This document shows positions 55,860 through 63,960 of a DNA stretch of 64,000 nt, one piece after another. The DNA lies in the NCBI GenBank assembly GCA_023653115.1, contig JAMNXO010000003.1, positions 1 to 64,000 of the forward strand, written 5' to 3'. Both the position numbers and the translations under genes were made by a program. The notes beneath the pieces were generated by a model. That model was not told the origin of the DNA, did not search any database, and saw only the letters and a program-made list of their open reading frames with translations. Origin of the DNA: Erythrobacter sp. Its GTDB lineage: Bacteria; Pseudomonadota; Alphaproteobacteria; Sphingomonadales; Sphingomonadaceae. Positions within the stretch are counted from its first letter, which is position 1. Each line of letters begins with the position of its first letter.

Positions 55860-56135
55860 GCCCTTGTCCTTGTCGGCGGCAGCCTTGCTGCGATTGCTGA
55901 GTTGCAGACGGAACCGGCCAAGCAGCTCGCGGCGATGGGTCGGGCGGTCATCACCGACGAGACCGTAGCGCAGCGCGAAATAGAGCCACAGCGCGGCAAA
56001 GGTGCCCAGCACCGCGCCTGCCGCAAGGCCAAGGCGCAGATCGTAATTGACGATGAGCGCCAGCGCGATGAGCGCGAAGCCGATCACGAACCATTTGGGA
56101 GCAAACAGCATCCCGTCGTCGGGGGAAACGGGCAT
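55848..56135 (-). CDS. small two-helix membrane protein, unknown function
   Basis: The 95-residue protein has two membrane segments (about 15-32 and 38-58) and a basic cytoplasmic tail. I recognise no named family. The ATG at 56135 gives a short N-terminus before the first helix; an earlier in-frame ATG adds seven residues. It overlaps the acyltransferase gene tail to tail by 12 bp. Confidence 0.6.
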   Translation of the reverse strand: MPVSPDDGMLFAPKWFVIGFALIALALIVNYDLRLGLAAGAVLGTFAALWLYFALRYGLVGDDRPTHRRELLGRFRLQLSNRSKAAADKDKGSGA

Positions 56136-56251
56136 CGCCGGTCCTTCTGTTATCAAAGGCGCGCAGGAGAGGAGGAGAGGGTGCGCAACCTTCGGTTCAA
56201 AATGGCGATACAGCGCTGAAAATCAAGGGAGTGAACAACGCATAGCAATGC

Positions 56252-56289
56252 AAAGGGGCCGGATCGCCCCACGGCAATCCGGCCCCTTT
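56252..56289 (-). terminator. terminator hairpin downstream of rplA
   Basis: AAAGGGGCCGGAT and ATCCGGCCCCTTT form a perfect 13-bp stem around 12 nt. The T-run is short (three) in both directions, so it could end transcripts from either side. It lies about 155 bp beyond the rplA stop, past a hairpin repeat. Confidence 0.7.
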
Positions 56290-56341
56290 GTCATGTCTCT
56301 AGGCAGTAGGAAAGCGCCAGAACGCCCCTGCTTCCATCCAC

Positions 56342-56436
56342 CGGCCTGAAAGGCCGCAAGGCCGAACGGCCGCCCGCAGCGACGCTGCCGCAAGGCAGCG
56401 TGAGCGAGGAAGCGAAGCCGCGCAGGCGGCTTCGCT
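56342..56436 (-). repeat. three-hairpin GC-rich repeat, copy D
   Basis: On the plus strand: CGGCCT-gaa-AGGCCG, the core CGGCCGCCCGCAG, ACGCTGCC-gcaa-GGCAGCGT, GCGAGGA, and AGCGAAGCCGC-gcag-GCGGCTTCGCT. It lies 8 bp after the rplA stop and is oriented so that its 11-bp hairpin is nearest the gene, as in copies A, C and E. Confidence 0.8.
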
Positions 56437-56444
56437 CCAGCCAA

Positions 56445-57134
56445 TTACGCGCCTTCGACCTCGGAAAGGTCAACCTTGAGGCCCGGGCCCATCGACGAGG
56501 TCATGGTGACCTTGCGGACATACTTGCCCTTGGCACCCGACGGCTTCGACTTCACCACAGCTTCGGTCAACGCCTTGAAGTTGGCCTTCAGTGCGTCATC
56601 CGAGAAGCTGAGCTTGCCGATGCCGGAGTGGATGATGCCCTGCTTTTCAACGCGGAATTCAACCTGACCGGCCTTGGCGTCGGTCACGGCCTGCGCCACG
56701 TTCGGGGTCACGGTGCCGAGCTTGGGGTTCGGCATCAGGCCCTTGGGGCCAAGGATCTTGCCGAGACGGCCGACCACACCCATCATGTCGGGCGAGGCGA
56801 TCACGCGGTCATAGTCGAGGTTGCCGGCCATCATGTCTTCCATGAGGTCTTCAGCGCCAACCTTGTCGGCACCGGCAGCCAGCGCCTTTTCGGCGTTGTC
56901 GCCGCGGGCGAACACAGCGACGCGGACGTCCTTGCCGGTGCCCGAGGGCAGCGACACCATGCCGCGCACCATCTGGTCAGCGTGACGCGGATCGACGCCG
57001 AGGTTCATGGCGACTTCGACGGTTTCGTCGAACTTGCCCTTGAACTGGCGCAGCGTGGCCAGGGCTTCATCAACCGAATAGAGCTTCTCGCGATCGAGCG
57101 CCGAAAGCACCTTGGTCTTCTTGGTCATCTTCAT
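56445..57134 (-). CDS. rplA: 50S ribosomal protein L1
   Basis: L1 binds 23S rRNA at the L1 stalk and helps tRNA leave the E site; in many bacteria it also represses its own operon by binding the mRNA leader. The 229-residue protein has the usual length and the signatures [15 protein letters not shown] and [19 protein letters not shown] [16 protein letters not shown]. It follows rplK by 4 bp. Start: ATG at 57134, with an alternative in-frame ATG two codons later. Confidence 0.98.
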   Translation of the reverse strand: MKMTKKTKVLSALDREKLYSVDEALATLRQFKGKFDETVEVAMNLGVDPRHADQMVRGMVSLPSGTGKDVRVAVFARGDNAEKALAAGADKVGAEDLMEDMMAGNLDYDRVIASPDMMGVVGRLGKILGPKGLMPNPKLGTVTPNVAQAVTDAKAGQVEFRVEKQGIIHSGIGKLSFSDDALKANFKALTEAVVKSKPSGAKGKYVRKVTMTSSMGPGLKVDLSEVEGA

Positions 57135-57138
57135 CGGA

Positions 57139-57570
57139 TCAGCCCTCCACCACTTCGAGGCCCATCGAACGGGCGCTGCCGGCGATGATCTTCATTGCCT
57201 GATCAACGTCGTTCGCATTGAGATCGGCCATCTTGGCCTCGGCGATTTCCTTGATCTGGCTGGTGGTCACCGAACCAGCGACGACCTTGCCCGGCTCCTT
57301 AGAGCCCGACGTCAGCTTGGCAGCCTTCTTGAGGAAGTAGCTCGCCGGCGGGGTCTTGGTCACGAATGTGAACGAGCGGTCCGCGTAAACGGTGATCACG
57401 GTCGGAATCGGCATGGCCTTTTCCATTTCCTGCGTGGCGGCGTTGAACGCCTTGCAGAATTCCATGATGTTCACGCCGCGCTGACCGAGCGCCGGGCCGA
57501 TCGGCGGCGAGGGCGTGGCAGAGCCCGCGGGCACCTGCAGCTTGATATAGCCTTCAATTTTCTTGGCCAT
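57139..57570 (-). CDS. rplK: 50S ribosomal protein L11
   Basis: L11 binds the GTPase-associated region of 23S rRNA and is needed for the stringent response through RelA. The 143-residue protein has the N-terminal domain with [22 protein letters not shown] (Pro-rich thiostrepton-binding helix region) and the C-terminal rRNA-binding domain with KPPASYFL-like [11 protein letters not shown]. It starts the rplK-rplA pair and is followed by rplA after 4 bp. Confidence 0.98.
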   Translation of the reverse strand: MAKKIEGYIKLQVPAGSATPSPPIGPALGQRGVNIMEFCKAFNAATQEMEKAMPIPTVITVYADRSFTFVTKTPPASYFLKKAAKLTSGSKEPGKVVAGSVTTSQIKEIAEAKMADLNANDVDQAMKIIAGSARSMGLEVVEG

Positions 57571-57940
57571 GGGGCCATACTCCTATCGCACTGTTGCCGC
57601 GTTCTTTCGAACACGGCTCATGTTGAGCGGTCAAACGCCGGGGCTGCGTGCACAGCATCGGCTCCCGCATGGAATCACCAGCCCGAGAGCCAGCGAAGGC
57701 GCGCGCATAGTCCGGTGAGGGGCAAAAAGCAACCCGCCGCGCAAACGCGGCACGCATAGCCGGACAAAGCGGACACCCTGTCCGCTTGTCGCCCCAGCCT
57801 TAAACTCATGATGCAGTATCATAAATTGCCCTGCCTCAAGACCGGACGGACATGGTGTGCGCGCGCAAAAACCGCGCATCTCCCCGCCAATCCGTTGCAC
57901 AAAGGGTTATCCGTGCCTGGGGCCGAGTAGGAAAGGCGCC
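57571..57940. other. 370-bp leader region upstream of rplK
   Basis: No gene is supported here. On the minus strand it holds the rplK promoter region and two hairpins, at 57763-57790 and 57736-57751. The first has a 9-bp perfect stem (AAGCGGACA with TGTCCGCTT, extended by GAC/GTC). The second is followed by TTTTT, resembling a terminator. Either could attenuate transcription from nusG into rplK. Confidence 0.55.
57724..57751 (-). terminator. possible terminator between the nusG and rplK units
   Basis: GCCGCG-caaa-CGCGGC is a perfect 6-bp hairpin; on the minus strand five T follow after about seven bases. The gap between stem and T-run makes it a weak terminator, more likely an attenuator. Confidence 0.45.
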
Positions 57941-58126
57941 TCAGCCCTCGACCGCTGCCCCGGCTGGCGGGCGCAGACCTTTGGTGCGGCTGGTGAGGTG
58001 GAACTGGCGGCACAGTGCGCACTTGTAGGTGCGCAAGGGAACGTCAGCCTGCAAGGCAACCGCATCGGCCTCCACGCGGGTGGCATAGCGCCGCTTGCGC
58101 TCGCAGATGCCGAGGCGGGTTTTCAT
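57941..58126 (-). CDS. 61-residue basic zinc-finger-like protein between nusG and rplK
   Basis: The protein is 61 residues and basic, with one Cys in GICERKRRYAT and a CxxC in YKCALCRQFHLTSR followed by His, so four possible metal ligands (Cys, Cys, Cys, His) exist. This pattern suggests a small zinc-binding nucleic-acid protein; the function is unknown. The ATG at 58126 gives MKTRLGIC; an earlier in-frame ATG adds ten residues. It sits between nusG and rplK, in the transcription-translation block. Confidence 0.7.
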   Translation of the reverse strand: MKTRLGICERKRRYATRVEADAVALQADVPLRTYKCALCRQFHLTSRTKGLRPPAGAAVEG

Positions 58127-58162
58127 CGAACCTGCCCGGAACACATGGGGAAACACTGGAAC

Positions 58163-58265
58163 GGCCTCGGCAGAGGCCGCAAGGCCGATCGGCCGCCCGC
58201 AGGCGCCCGTAGGAGCGCAGCGACGAAGGAACAGCGCCGAGGACGCTCGCCCGGAGGGGCGAGCG
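58163..58265 (-). repeat. three-hairpin GC-rich repeat, copy E
   Basis: On the plus strand: GGCCTC-ggca-GAGGCC, the core CGGCCGCCCGCAG, a variable middle closed by GGCGC and GCGCC, GAGGA, and CGCTCGCCC-ggag-GGGCGAGCG. It lies 6 bp after the nusG stop, with its 9-bp hairpin nearest the gene. Confidence 0.78.
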
Positions 58266-58271
58266 AAAAAC

Positions 58272-58808
58272 TCACTTCGCCAGTTCGACCTGTTCGAAAT
58301 CGAGCTCGACCGGAGTCGCGCGGCCGAAGATCGACACGCTGACCTTGACCTTGGCCTTGTCGAAATCGAGCTCTTCCACGATCCCGTTGAAGCTGGCGAA
58401 CGGGCCGTCCAGCACCTTGACCGAATCGCCGATCTCGTAATCGACGCTGATGTCGCGCTTGGGTGTCGCCTGGGCTTCGGCCACGCCGCCGAAATAGCGC
58501 GCGGCTTCTTTTTCGGAAATCGGCTGCGGCTTGTTGCCCGAGCCGAGGAAGCCGGTCACCTTGGGGGTGTTCTTGACGAGGTGGTAGACATCGTCGGTCA
58601 TGTTCAGCTTGGCCAGCACGTAGCCGGGCATGAACTTGCGTTCGACCTGCACCTTCTTGCCGCGCTTCACTTCGGTGATGGTTTCGGTGGGAACCTGAAC
58701 TTCCTCGACGCCTTCCGACAGGCCGAGACGCTCGGCCTCGGAAATGATCGCGTCACGGACCTTGTTCTCGAAACCCGAATAAGCGTGGATGATGTACCAG
58801 CGAGCCAT
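58272..58808 (-). CDS. nusG: transcription termination/antitermination protein NusG
   Basis: NusG binds RNA polymerase through its N-terminal NGN domain and Rho or ribosomal protein S10 through its C-terminal KOW domain. The 178-residue protein starts MARWYIIHAYSGFENKV and has the KOW segment VLDGPFASFNGIVEELD (about 123-139), both family signatures. It follows secE by 56 bp, the classic secE-nusG order. Confidence 0.98.
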   Translation of the reverse strand: MARWYIIHAYSGFENKVRDAIISEAERLGLSEGVEEVQVPTETITEVKRGKKVQVERKFMPGYVLAKLNMTDDVYHLVKNTPKVTGFLGSGNKPQPISEKEAARYFGGVAEAQATPKRDISVDYEIGDSVKVLDGPFASFNGIVEELDFDKAKVKVSVSIFGRATPVELDFEQVELAK

Positions 58809-58864
58809 GGAATGTCCTTGGAAAAGTCGTCTGAGGGCAGCCCTGCGTCACGCAGGGCCGGGCC

Positions 58865-59095
58865 TTATTGCAAGAGGCCGATCGCGGCGCGCACCACCAT
58901 GCCGAAGGCGCTGTCGATGCCGAGGAAGAACAGCGAGAGAATCAGCATGAAGATGAACACGAAGATCGCCGTTCGCACGGTCTCCTCACGCGTCGGCCAG
59001 ACGATCTTGCCGGTTTCGGCGCGCACCTGATTGACGAATTCGCCGACCAAGGTCTTGCGCTTCTTTTCTTCTGCGACTTGCTTCTGTTCGGCCAT
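58865..59095 (-). CDS. secE: preprotein translocase subunit SecE
   Basis: SecE clamps SecY in the SecYEG channel. The 76-residue protein has the amphipathic helix EFVNQVRAETGKIVWPTREE (about 19-38) with the conserved WPT(R)EE segment, and one membrane helix (about 43-66). Short single-helix SecE is the normal form in alphaproteobacteria. It is the first gene before nusG. Confidence 0.97.
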   Translation of the reverse strand: MAEQKQVAEEKKRKTLVGEFVNQVRAETGKIVWPTREETVRTAIFVFIFMLILSLFFLGIDSAFGMVVRAAIGLLQ

Positions 59096-59269
59096 GATAG
59101 CCCGTTCCTTCGCGTAGTGCCTGTGGTCTTTCCCCGACGGCTTTCAGGTAGGGGGCCGCGCCGCCCGGGACAAGGTCGCCGGAGGGGCTTGGAAGATTAC
59201 CGATGTCAGGAAAGACGTCGCAGCCCTTACGCCCGCAAGGGGGCGAATGCAAGAGGGGCCCGGAGGCAA

Positions 59270-59303
59270 GGGGGCGGGGCAGCACCGATGCTGCCCCGCC
59301 CCC
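59270..59303 (-). terminator. long GC hairpin after phoX
   Basis: A perfect 14-bp stem (GGGGGCGGGGCAGC with its complement) around 6 nt lies about 30 bp after the phoX stop on the minus strand. No T-run follows on either strand, so it may mark an mRNA 3' end or a Rho-independent-like pause rather than a standard terminator. Confidence 0.55.
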
Positions 59304-59333
59304 CGAATTGCAGGCCGTTGTGGCCGTGCAGGC

Positions 59334-61793
59334 TTAAAGCCCGATGATGCCGCCATCCTGACGGGTCACCGCGACCACGCTCGAACGCGGACGCACGCCC
59401 GGCGCAGCGGCGTTCTGGTTGGCCGGCCAGTTGCTCGTCGGCGCATTGGGATCGGTCGCATCTTCACCGGGGTGCTGGATCCCGACGAAGACGGTGCGTC
59501 CGTCCGGCGTGGTGTCCACCCCGGTAATCTCGCATTCGAGCGGGCCGACGAGGAAGCGCCGCAAGCTGGCAGAGGTCGCCGCCGCACCGACCAGCGTCGT
59601 CTGCGTCGAGGTGGCACCATTGGCGGCGGTGTTGGTGATGGTCTTGCTTCCACCATCGCCGACCCGGCCCGGCAGTGCGGCCAGCATCATGCAGTTGCAG
59701 CGATCGGTGAAGGCCCCGTCGTCGGTCTGGATCCACAGCAGCGGACGCCCGACCCCCGAGGGGTTCTGCGGACGGGCGAACCACAGGCCGTCCGGGCTCG
59801 AGAAGTCATTCTCGGCTGTCAGGCCCGACAGGTTGACGTTCGCGGCATTGGCATCGGTCGAATCCGCCCCGAACAGGTAGATGTCCCAACGGAAGGTGGT
59901 CGCCGACACCCGGTCATTGGTTTCGCGGATGCGGATGATGTGACCATTGGGGTTGCCCGAGGTCGAACCCGTGCCGACCGGCTCGACATAGTGGCGCGGG
60001 TTGGCGGCGTCGGTGCCGGTCACCGGACGCAGGGCGGCGTTGTTGTTGGTGAGGGTCAGGTAGACCTCGCCGTTCGCCGGGTTGACTGCGGTCCATTCCG
60101 GACGGTCCATCGGGGTCGCACCCACCGCATCGGCGGCGAGACGGGTGTTGACCAGAATGTCGGCCTGGCTCTCGAACACATAGGCCGGTTCGGTGCCCAC
60201 CGCCGGACGGGTCGGCACCTGGCCGAACACCAGCGGCAGCCACGAACCGGTGCCGTCGGCGTTGAAGCGGGCGACATACAGCGTGCCGCTGTCGAGATAC
60301 TTGTCGCCCACCGCCAGACGATCGGAGCGGTTGCGGTCAGCTTCGGTCCAGTTCGCGTTCGAGACATACTTGTAGAAGTATTCCCGGCGCGAATCGCAGC
60401 CCATGTAGAAGGCGACAGGCTGGCCTTCGATCAGGTTGCCGGCCCATGCGCCTTCGTGGGCAAAGCGGCCCAGTGCGGTGCGCTTGCGCGGGGTGCTGGC
60501 GGGGTTGAACGGATCGATCTCGACCACCCAGCCAAAGGTGTTGGGCTCGTTGCGGTAGTCGGTGGTCGGCGCGCCGGTGCCGGCCCGCGCATCCCAGCGG
60601 CGGTAGATCGGGTCGGTGGTCGACACCGTGGACCAGCCATAGTTGCCCGAGGTGCTGTTCACGCCGTAGCGACGCAGCGAGGTGAGTTCGCGCGCGGTGC
60701 GGTTGGCGGTGTCGGCCCCGGCGCCGCTGTTGTCACGGCGGAAGTAGCCGGCCCAGTTTTCCTCGCAGGTGAGGTTGGTGCCCCATTCGGCATAACCATT
60801 GGCGCAGTTGTTGATCGTGCCGCGGCAGGTGGTGCCATCGGGCGAAGCCACGGTCTTGAAGAAATCGCTGCCGCGCGCCGGACCATTGATCTGCATCGGG
60901 GTGTTGGGCGTGATGCGGCGATTGAGCGCGCTGTTGTTGATCACCACCCAGTTGCGGTTGCCGGTGTCCTGAACCTCGGTAACCGACACGCCGTGCGCTT
61001 CGATTTCCTTGATCGCCTCGGCTGCAGGCCGGACGCCGTTGGTGCTGGTCGGGCCGTTGGGGTGCAAATAGCGGACGCTGAGGTTTTCGTGGTTCTGTAC
61101 GATCAGCCCGCGGATCGAGCTGTTGTCGTCACGCATACCGGCAGCCGAGAGGCCGTAATAATACAGCGCGTCGCCGTGATCGCCGATGCGGCCGGCATAG
61201 TTGGTGTCGGTGCCGTTGTTCTGGAACGCCGGAACGCCCGGCAGGATCGGATCGCCCAGCTTGGTCAGCACGGTCACGTTGTGGCCTGCGGGCACGGTCA
61301 CCTTGTCAGCGACAGTGCGCGCCACCGAGGCAAAGCCGAGTTCGGCCGGATTGACGGTGATGTTCACGTCGTCGATCTGGTTGTTGGCGTTAACGCGGAA
61401 GGTCAGCGTGGTCGGCGCGGCAACGCCCGGGGCGAAGAAGGTGCGGTTTGCACCCGTGCCCGACAGGGTAACCGCCGGACCGGCGACCTGGGTGACCGTG
61501 AAGGTGCCCGAATTGGCGACCGTCGGTGCGATGGTGACCAGACGACCAGCCGAAATGGTGGCGTCCGTGCCGGCATTGACCAGCGCGGTCGGCGCGCCGA
61601 TCACTTCGTCGCCGCTACAGGCGGCCAGCACCGAAGTGCCGAGGAAGGCGGTGGCCGAAGCCTTGAGCCCGCCGACGATCGTCTGGCGCCGCGAAAAGCG
61701 CTCGTCGGCGATTTCGTTCAGCGTGCGCAGGTTGGTGAAATTGGTATCGACGTCACCGTCTGAATAACCGTTGAAAGCAATGATTTCTGACAT
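59334..61793 (-). CDS. phoX: PhoX-family alkaline phosphatase with an Ig-like insert
   Basis: PhoX hydrolyses phosphate monoesters outside the cytoplasm with Ca2+ and Fe. The 819-residue protein has a twin-arginine leader (SRRQTIVGG, about 34-42), a lipobox-like LAAC (Cys59), and the DUF839/PhoX domain from about 155 to the end, with EDYAYDN-type and WVVEIDPFNP, KRTALGRFAHEGAW segments. Between signal and PhoX domain is an Ig-like stretch (about 72-150). A tandem PHO-box-like array lies upstream, supporting control by phosphate starvation. Confidence 0.9.
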   Translation of the reverse strand: MSEIIAFNGYSDGDVDTNFTNLRTLNEIADERFSRRQTIVGGLKASATAFLGTSVLAACSGDEVIGAPTALVNAGTDATISAGRLVTIAPTVANSGTFTVTQVAGPAVTLSGTGANRTFFAPGVAAPTTLTFRVNANNQIDDVNITVNPAELGFASVARTVADKVTVPAGHNVTVLTKLGDPILPGVPAFQNNGTDTNYAGRIGDHGDALYYYGLSAAGMRDDNSSIRGLIVQNHENLSVRYLHPNGPTSTNGVRPAAEAIKEIEAHGVSVTEVQDTGNRNWVVINNSALNRRITPNTPMQINGPARGSDFFKTVASPDGTTCRGTINNCANGYAEWGTNLTCEENWAGYFRRDNSGAGADTANRTARELTSLRRYGVNSTSGNYGWSTVSTTDPIYRRWDARAGTGAPTTDYRNEPNTFGWVVEIDPFNPASTPRKRTALGRFAHEGAWAGNLIEGQPVAFYMGCDSRREYFYKYVSNANWTEADRNRSDRLAVGDKYLDSGTLYVARFNADGTGSWLPLVFGQVPTRPAVGTEPAYVFESQADILVNTRLAADAVGATPMDRPEWTAVNPANGEVYLTLTNNNAALRPVTGTDAANPRHYVEPVGTGSTSGNPNGHIIRIRETNDRVSATTFRWDIYLFGADSTDANAANVNLSGLTAENDFSSPDGLWFARPQNPSGVGRPLLWIQTDDGAFTDRCNCMMLAALPGRVGDGGSKTITNTAANGATSTQTTLVGAAATSASLRRFLVGPLECEITGVDTTPDGRTVFVGIQHPGEDATDPNAPTSNWPANQNAAAPGVRPRSSVVAVTRQDGGIIGL

Positions 61794-61851
61794 GGCCTGA
61801 ATGTCCCCCGCCGGGGCGAATCCCCGGACGGAACACCGATGGTGAACAGTG

Positions 61852-61902
61852 GTGACAGGCAGGCGACGAGCCTATGATGCTTGTCCGACAGCAATCTGAC
61901 AA
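61852..61902 (-). promoter_or_regulatory. candidate PHO-box array upstream of phoX
   Basis: Read on the plus strand, heptamers occur every 11 bp: GTGACAG, GCGACGA, ATGATGC, CCGACAG and CTGACAA, compared with the PHO-box heptamer ATGACAG (complement of CTGTCAT). The pair at 61885-61902 matches 5 of 7 in each half with the right 4-bp spacing. It lies 60-110 bp upstream of phoX, where PhoB would bind. Confidence 0.5.
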
Positions 61903-62023
61903 TCTCGCAACATTCCGGCGGCACTGATGCAACACGCGCAAGACAGCCGTCAAAACGGGCTGCCGAGGTTGCAGGAAACGACATTTCGGGAGGCCGCGCG
62001 TCAGGAATTGGCGGCTGAGCGCT

Positions 62024-62099
62024 TGGCAGGGGTGTGCGGACTCGAACCGCAGGCCCTCGGTTTTGGAGACCGATGCTCTACCAACTGAGCTACACCCCT
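62024..62099 (-). tRNA. trnW: tRNA-Trp (CCA)
   Basis: A 76-nt tRNA with encoded CCA. The acceptor stem AGGGGTG pairs with CACCCCT; the D-arm GCTCAGTTGGTAGAGC, the anticodon loop with CCA, and the T-arm GTTCGAGTC are all present. Tryptophan is the amino acid for anticodon CCA. Its position close to secE-nusG fits the common tRNA-Trp - secE - nusG order, although here phoX separates them. Confidence 0.97.
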
Positions 62100-62180
62100 G
62101 CAGCGCGTTGGAGCGGTGCCTTTATCGAAGGCGCCGGGGATAGGCAATCCCCTCTGCCGCCTGTATTGTGCAGCGCAACC

Positions 62181-63005
62181 ATGCACGCCCCGCACCACCC
62201 TCCGATTCCGGTCGAGACGCTGTTGCTCGCCTATCGCAGCGGGATTTTCCCGATGGCGGACCGGCGCGAGGACAGCGAGGTGTTCTGGGTCGAACCGCGC
62301 GAGCGGGCGATTCTGCCGCTGGGTGGCCTGCATATCTCCAAATCCTTGCGCAAGGTGCTGCGCGCGGACCGCTTCACCGTAACGCTCGATCGCGCGTTCG
62401 AGCCCGTGATCCGCGCCTGCGCCGAGCCGCGCGAGGATCATCCCGAAACCTGGATTTCCGAACGCATCGTGCAAAGCTACATCGCGCTGCACCGCGCTGG
62501 CCACGCGCACTCGGTCGAATGCTGGGAGGAGGTCGCGGGCGGCGAGCGGGTGCTGATCGGCGGGCTCTACGGCGTCTCGTTTGACCGGGTGTTCTGCGGC
62601 GAGAGTATGTTCAGCCGCGCGCCCAATGCCAGCAAGGTCGCGCTGGCGTGGCTGGTGGCGTTGCTCAAGCGCGCGGGCTTTGCGCTGCTCGACTGCCAGT
62701 TCATGACCGAGCATCTGCGTTCGATGGGTGCGGTGGAGCTGCCGCAGCGCGACTACCGGCGGCTGGTCGATCAAGCCCATGGCCGCCCGCGCACCAGCCT
62801 TGGCACGGCATGGCGGGCGTTTAATGATGGCGCGGATTACGCCTCGGGCGTGGCGGCAGGGGCCGGAGCGGGCGCAGGGGCTGGCGCGGCAGAAGGTGTG
62901 GCCGAGGGTGCCGGAGCCGGCGAACCGGAGGGTTTGGGCGCAGGATTGGCCGAATCCGCCTCGCCCGGCCAGCGCATCGCGCAATTCTTGACCCAGACAT
63001 CATAG
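62181..63005 (+). CDS. aat: leucyl/phenylalanyl-tRNA-protein transferase
   Basis: Aat adds Leu or Phe from charged tRNA to N-terminal Arg/Lys, making substrates for ClpAP. The core (about 1-215) has LLLAYRSGIFPMAD, FWVEPRERAILPL and the conserved GGLYGVSFDRVFCGESMFS. The last about 60 residues are an Ala/Gly low-complexity tail that lies antiparallel to the neighbouring gene. This is longer than the usual ~230. The start ATG at 62181 follows a CAGCGCAACC leader with no strong ribosome-binding site. Confidence 0.9.
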   Translation: MHAPHHPPIPVETLLLAYRSGIFPMADRREDSEVFWVEPRERAILPLGGLHISKSLRKVLRADRFTVTLDRAFEPVIRACAEPREDHPETWISERIVQSYIALHRAGHAHSVECWEEVAGGERVLIGGLYGVSFDRVFCGESMFSRAPNASKVALAWLVALLKRAGFALLDCQFMTEHLRSMGAVELPQRDYRRLVDQAHGRPRTSLGTAWRAFNDGADYASGVAAGAGAGAGAGAAEGVAEGAGAGEPEGLGAGLAESASPGQRIAQFLTQTS

Positions 63006-63448
63006 ACCGGGTGCTCGACCACATTGAGGCTGGGCGATTCGCGGAACAGCCAGCCGGAGAACACGCGGCGGTGCTGATCGGCCCCGCGCTCGCGGATATC
63101 GACCTGCACGAAGGCGCCGGTTTCCTGCGGCAGTTCCCACGGCGCGGTGCGCTCGCAGGCGGACAGACGAATAATCACCGGGCCGATCGCGCGCGCCTCG
63201 CCCGGCTTCAGGGTGATGTCTTGCGAGACATTGTTCCGCTTGTTGAGCAGGCCGATCGTGGCCACCCGCTGCGCCATCGGGGTCGCGCCATTGGCGCTGG
63301 CGGCATCCGGCCCGGGCGCGGTGGCTGCCGTCGCCGCAGGCGCGGGACTATCGAGCGGAACGCCCGCCGTTTCGGGCTCGCCAGCGCTGTCGCAGGCAGC
63401 AAGGCCCGAGGCGCACAGCAGCAGCGCGGCAAGGCGGGAAAGCCGCAT
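62837..63448 (-). CDS. DUF2155-domain lipoprotein
   Basis: The 203-residue protein has a lipoprotein signal (LAACDSAG, Cys19) and a DUF2155 domain (about 60-165) with RVATIGLLNKRNNVSQDITLKPG and VFSGWLFRESPSLNVVEHPVYDVW. The domain is typical of alphaproteobacteria and its function is unknown; it may associate with complex I biogenesis given the NDUFA12 neighbour, which is inference. The C-terminus is Ala/Pro repeats that overlap aat on the other strand by 169 bp. Confidence 0.85.
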   Translation of the reverse strand: MRLSRLAALLLCASGLAACDSAGEPETAGVPLDSPAPAATAATAPGPDAASANGATPMAQRVATIGLLNKRNNVSQDITLKPGEARAIGPVIIRLSACERTAPWELPQETGAFVQVDIRERGADQHRRVFSGWLFRESPSLNVVEHPVYDVWVKNCAMRWPGEADSANPAPKPSGSPAPAPSATPSAAPAPAPAPAPAATPEA

Positions 63449-63456
63449 CGTGCAGG

Positions 63457-63885
63457 TCAGCCTTCGGGGCTTCCCGGCGTCCAGGCCTCGTAATCGCCCA
63501 CCGCGCGGGCGCGCTTGCCGCCGCGCTCCAACGCGCCTTGCGGGAAATAGGCCTGCGCCGTGCCGGTGGCGTTGGGGGTGTAATCCACTTCCCAGATCTT
63601 GGCCGGAGGCAGATGGCTTTCGGGCACATCATCATAGGTGCCGTGCAGCCAGCCGTGCCATTCGGACGGCACGCGGCTGGCATCATTGGGGCCGTTATAG
63701 ATCACCCAGCGCTTTTCACGCTGCGTATAGGAGCCGGTGTTCGGCCCGCCGGTGCCCTTGGCGCGGTAATACTGGTTGCCCGCACCATCGGTGCCGACAT
63801 GCTCGGCGCCCACACGGCCGGCCCAGAGGTGGGTGCCGATGGTCGCACCGTCCCACCAGGTGAAGATCTTTGCGAGGATTCCCAT
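63457..63885 (-). CDS. NADH:ubiquinone oxidoreductase subunit NDUFA12
   Basis: NDUFA12 is an accessory subunit of respiratory complex I, on the matrix/cytoplasmic side. The 142-residue protein has the family signature with GTHLWAGRVGAEHVGTD, YRAKGTGGPNTG, RRWVIYNG-type KRWVIYNGPNDASRVP and WHGWLHGTYDD. It is 8 bp upstream of the DUF2155 gene on the same strand, and the two are probably co-transcribed. Confidence 0.95.
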   Translation of the reverse strand: MGILAKIFTWWDGATIGTHLWAGRVGAEHVGTDGAGNQYYRAKGTGGPNTGSYTQREKRWVIYNGPNDASRVPSEWHGWLHGTYDDVPESHLPPAKIWEVDYTPNATGTAQAYFPQGALERGGKRARAVGDYEAWTPGSPEG

Positions 63886-63960
63886 GGGCGCTGCGCCTAG
63901 CGGATTAGAGCCAGCGCGCCAAGGGGTGAGGTTGTGTTTGAGCGCGTGGATTCTTGTTTG

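Noticed and set aside
59247..61763. 838-codon open frame antisense to phoX
   Set aside because: No recognisable domain; Arg/Val/Gly-rich shadow. phoX is supported by a Tat signal and family motifs.
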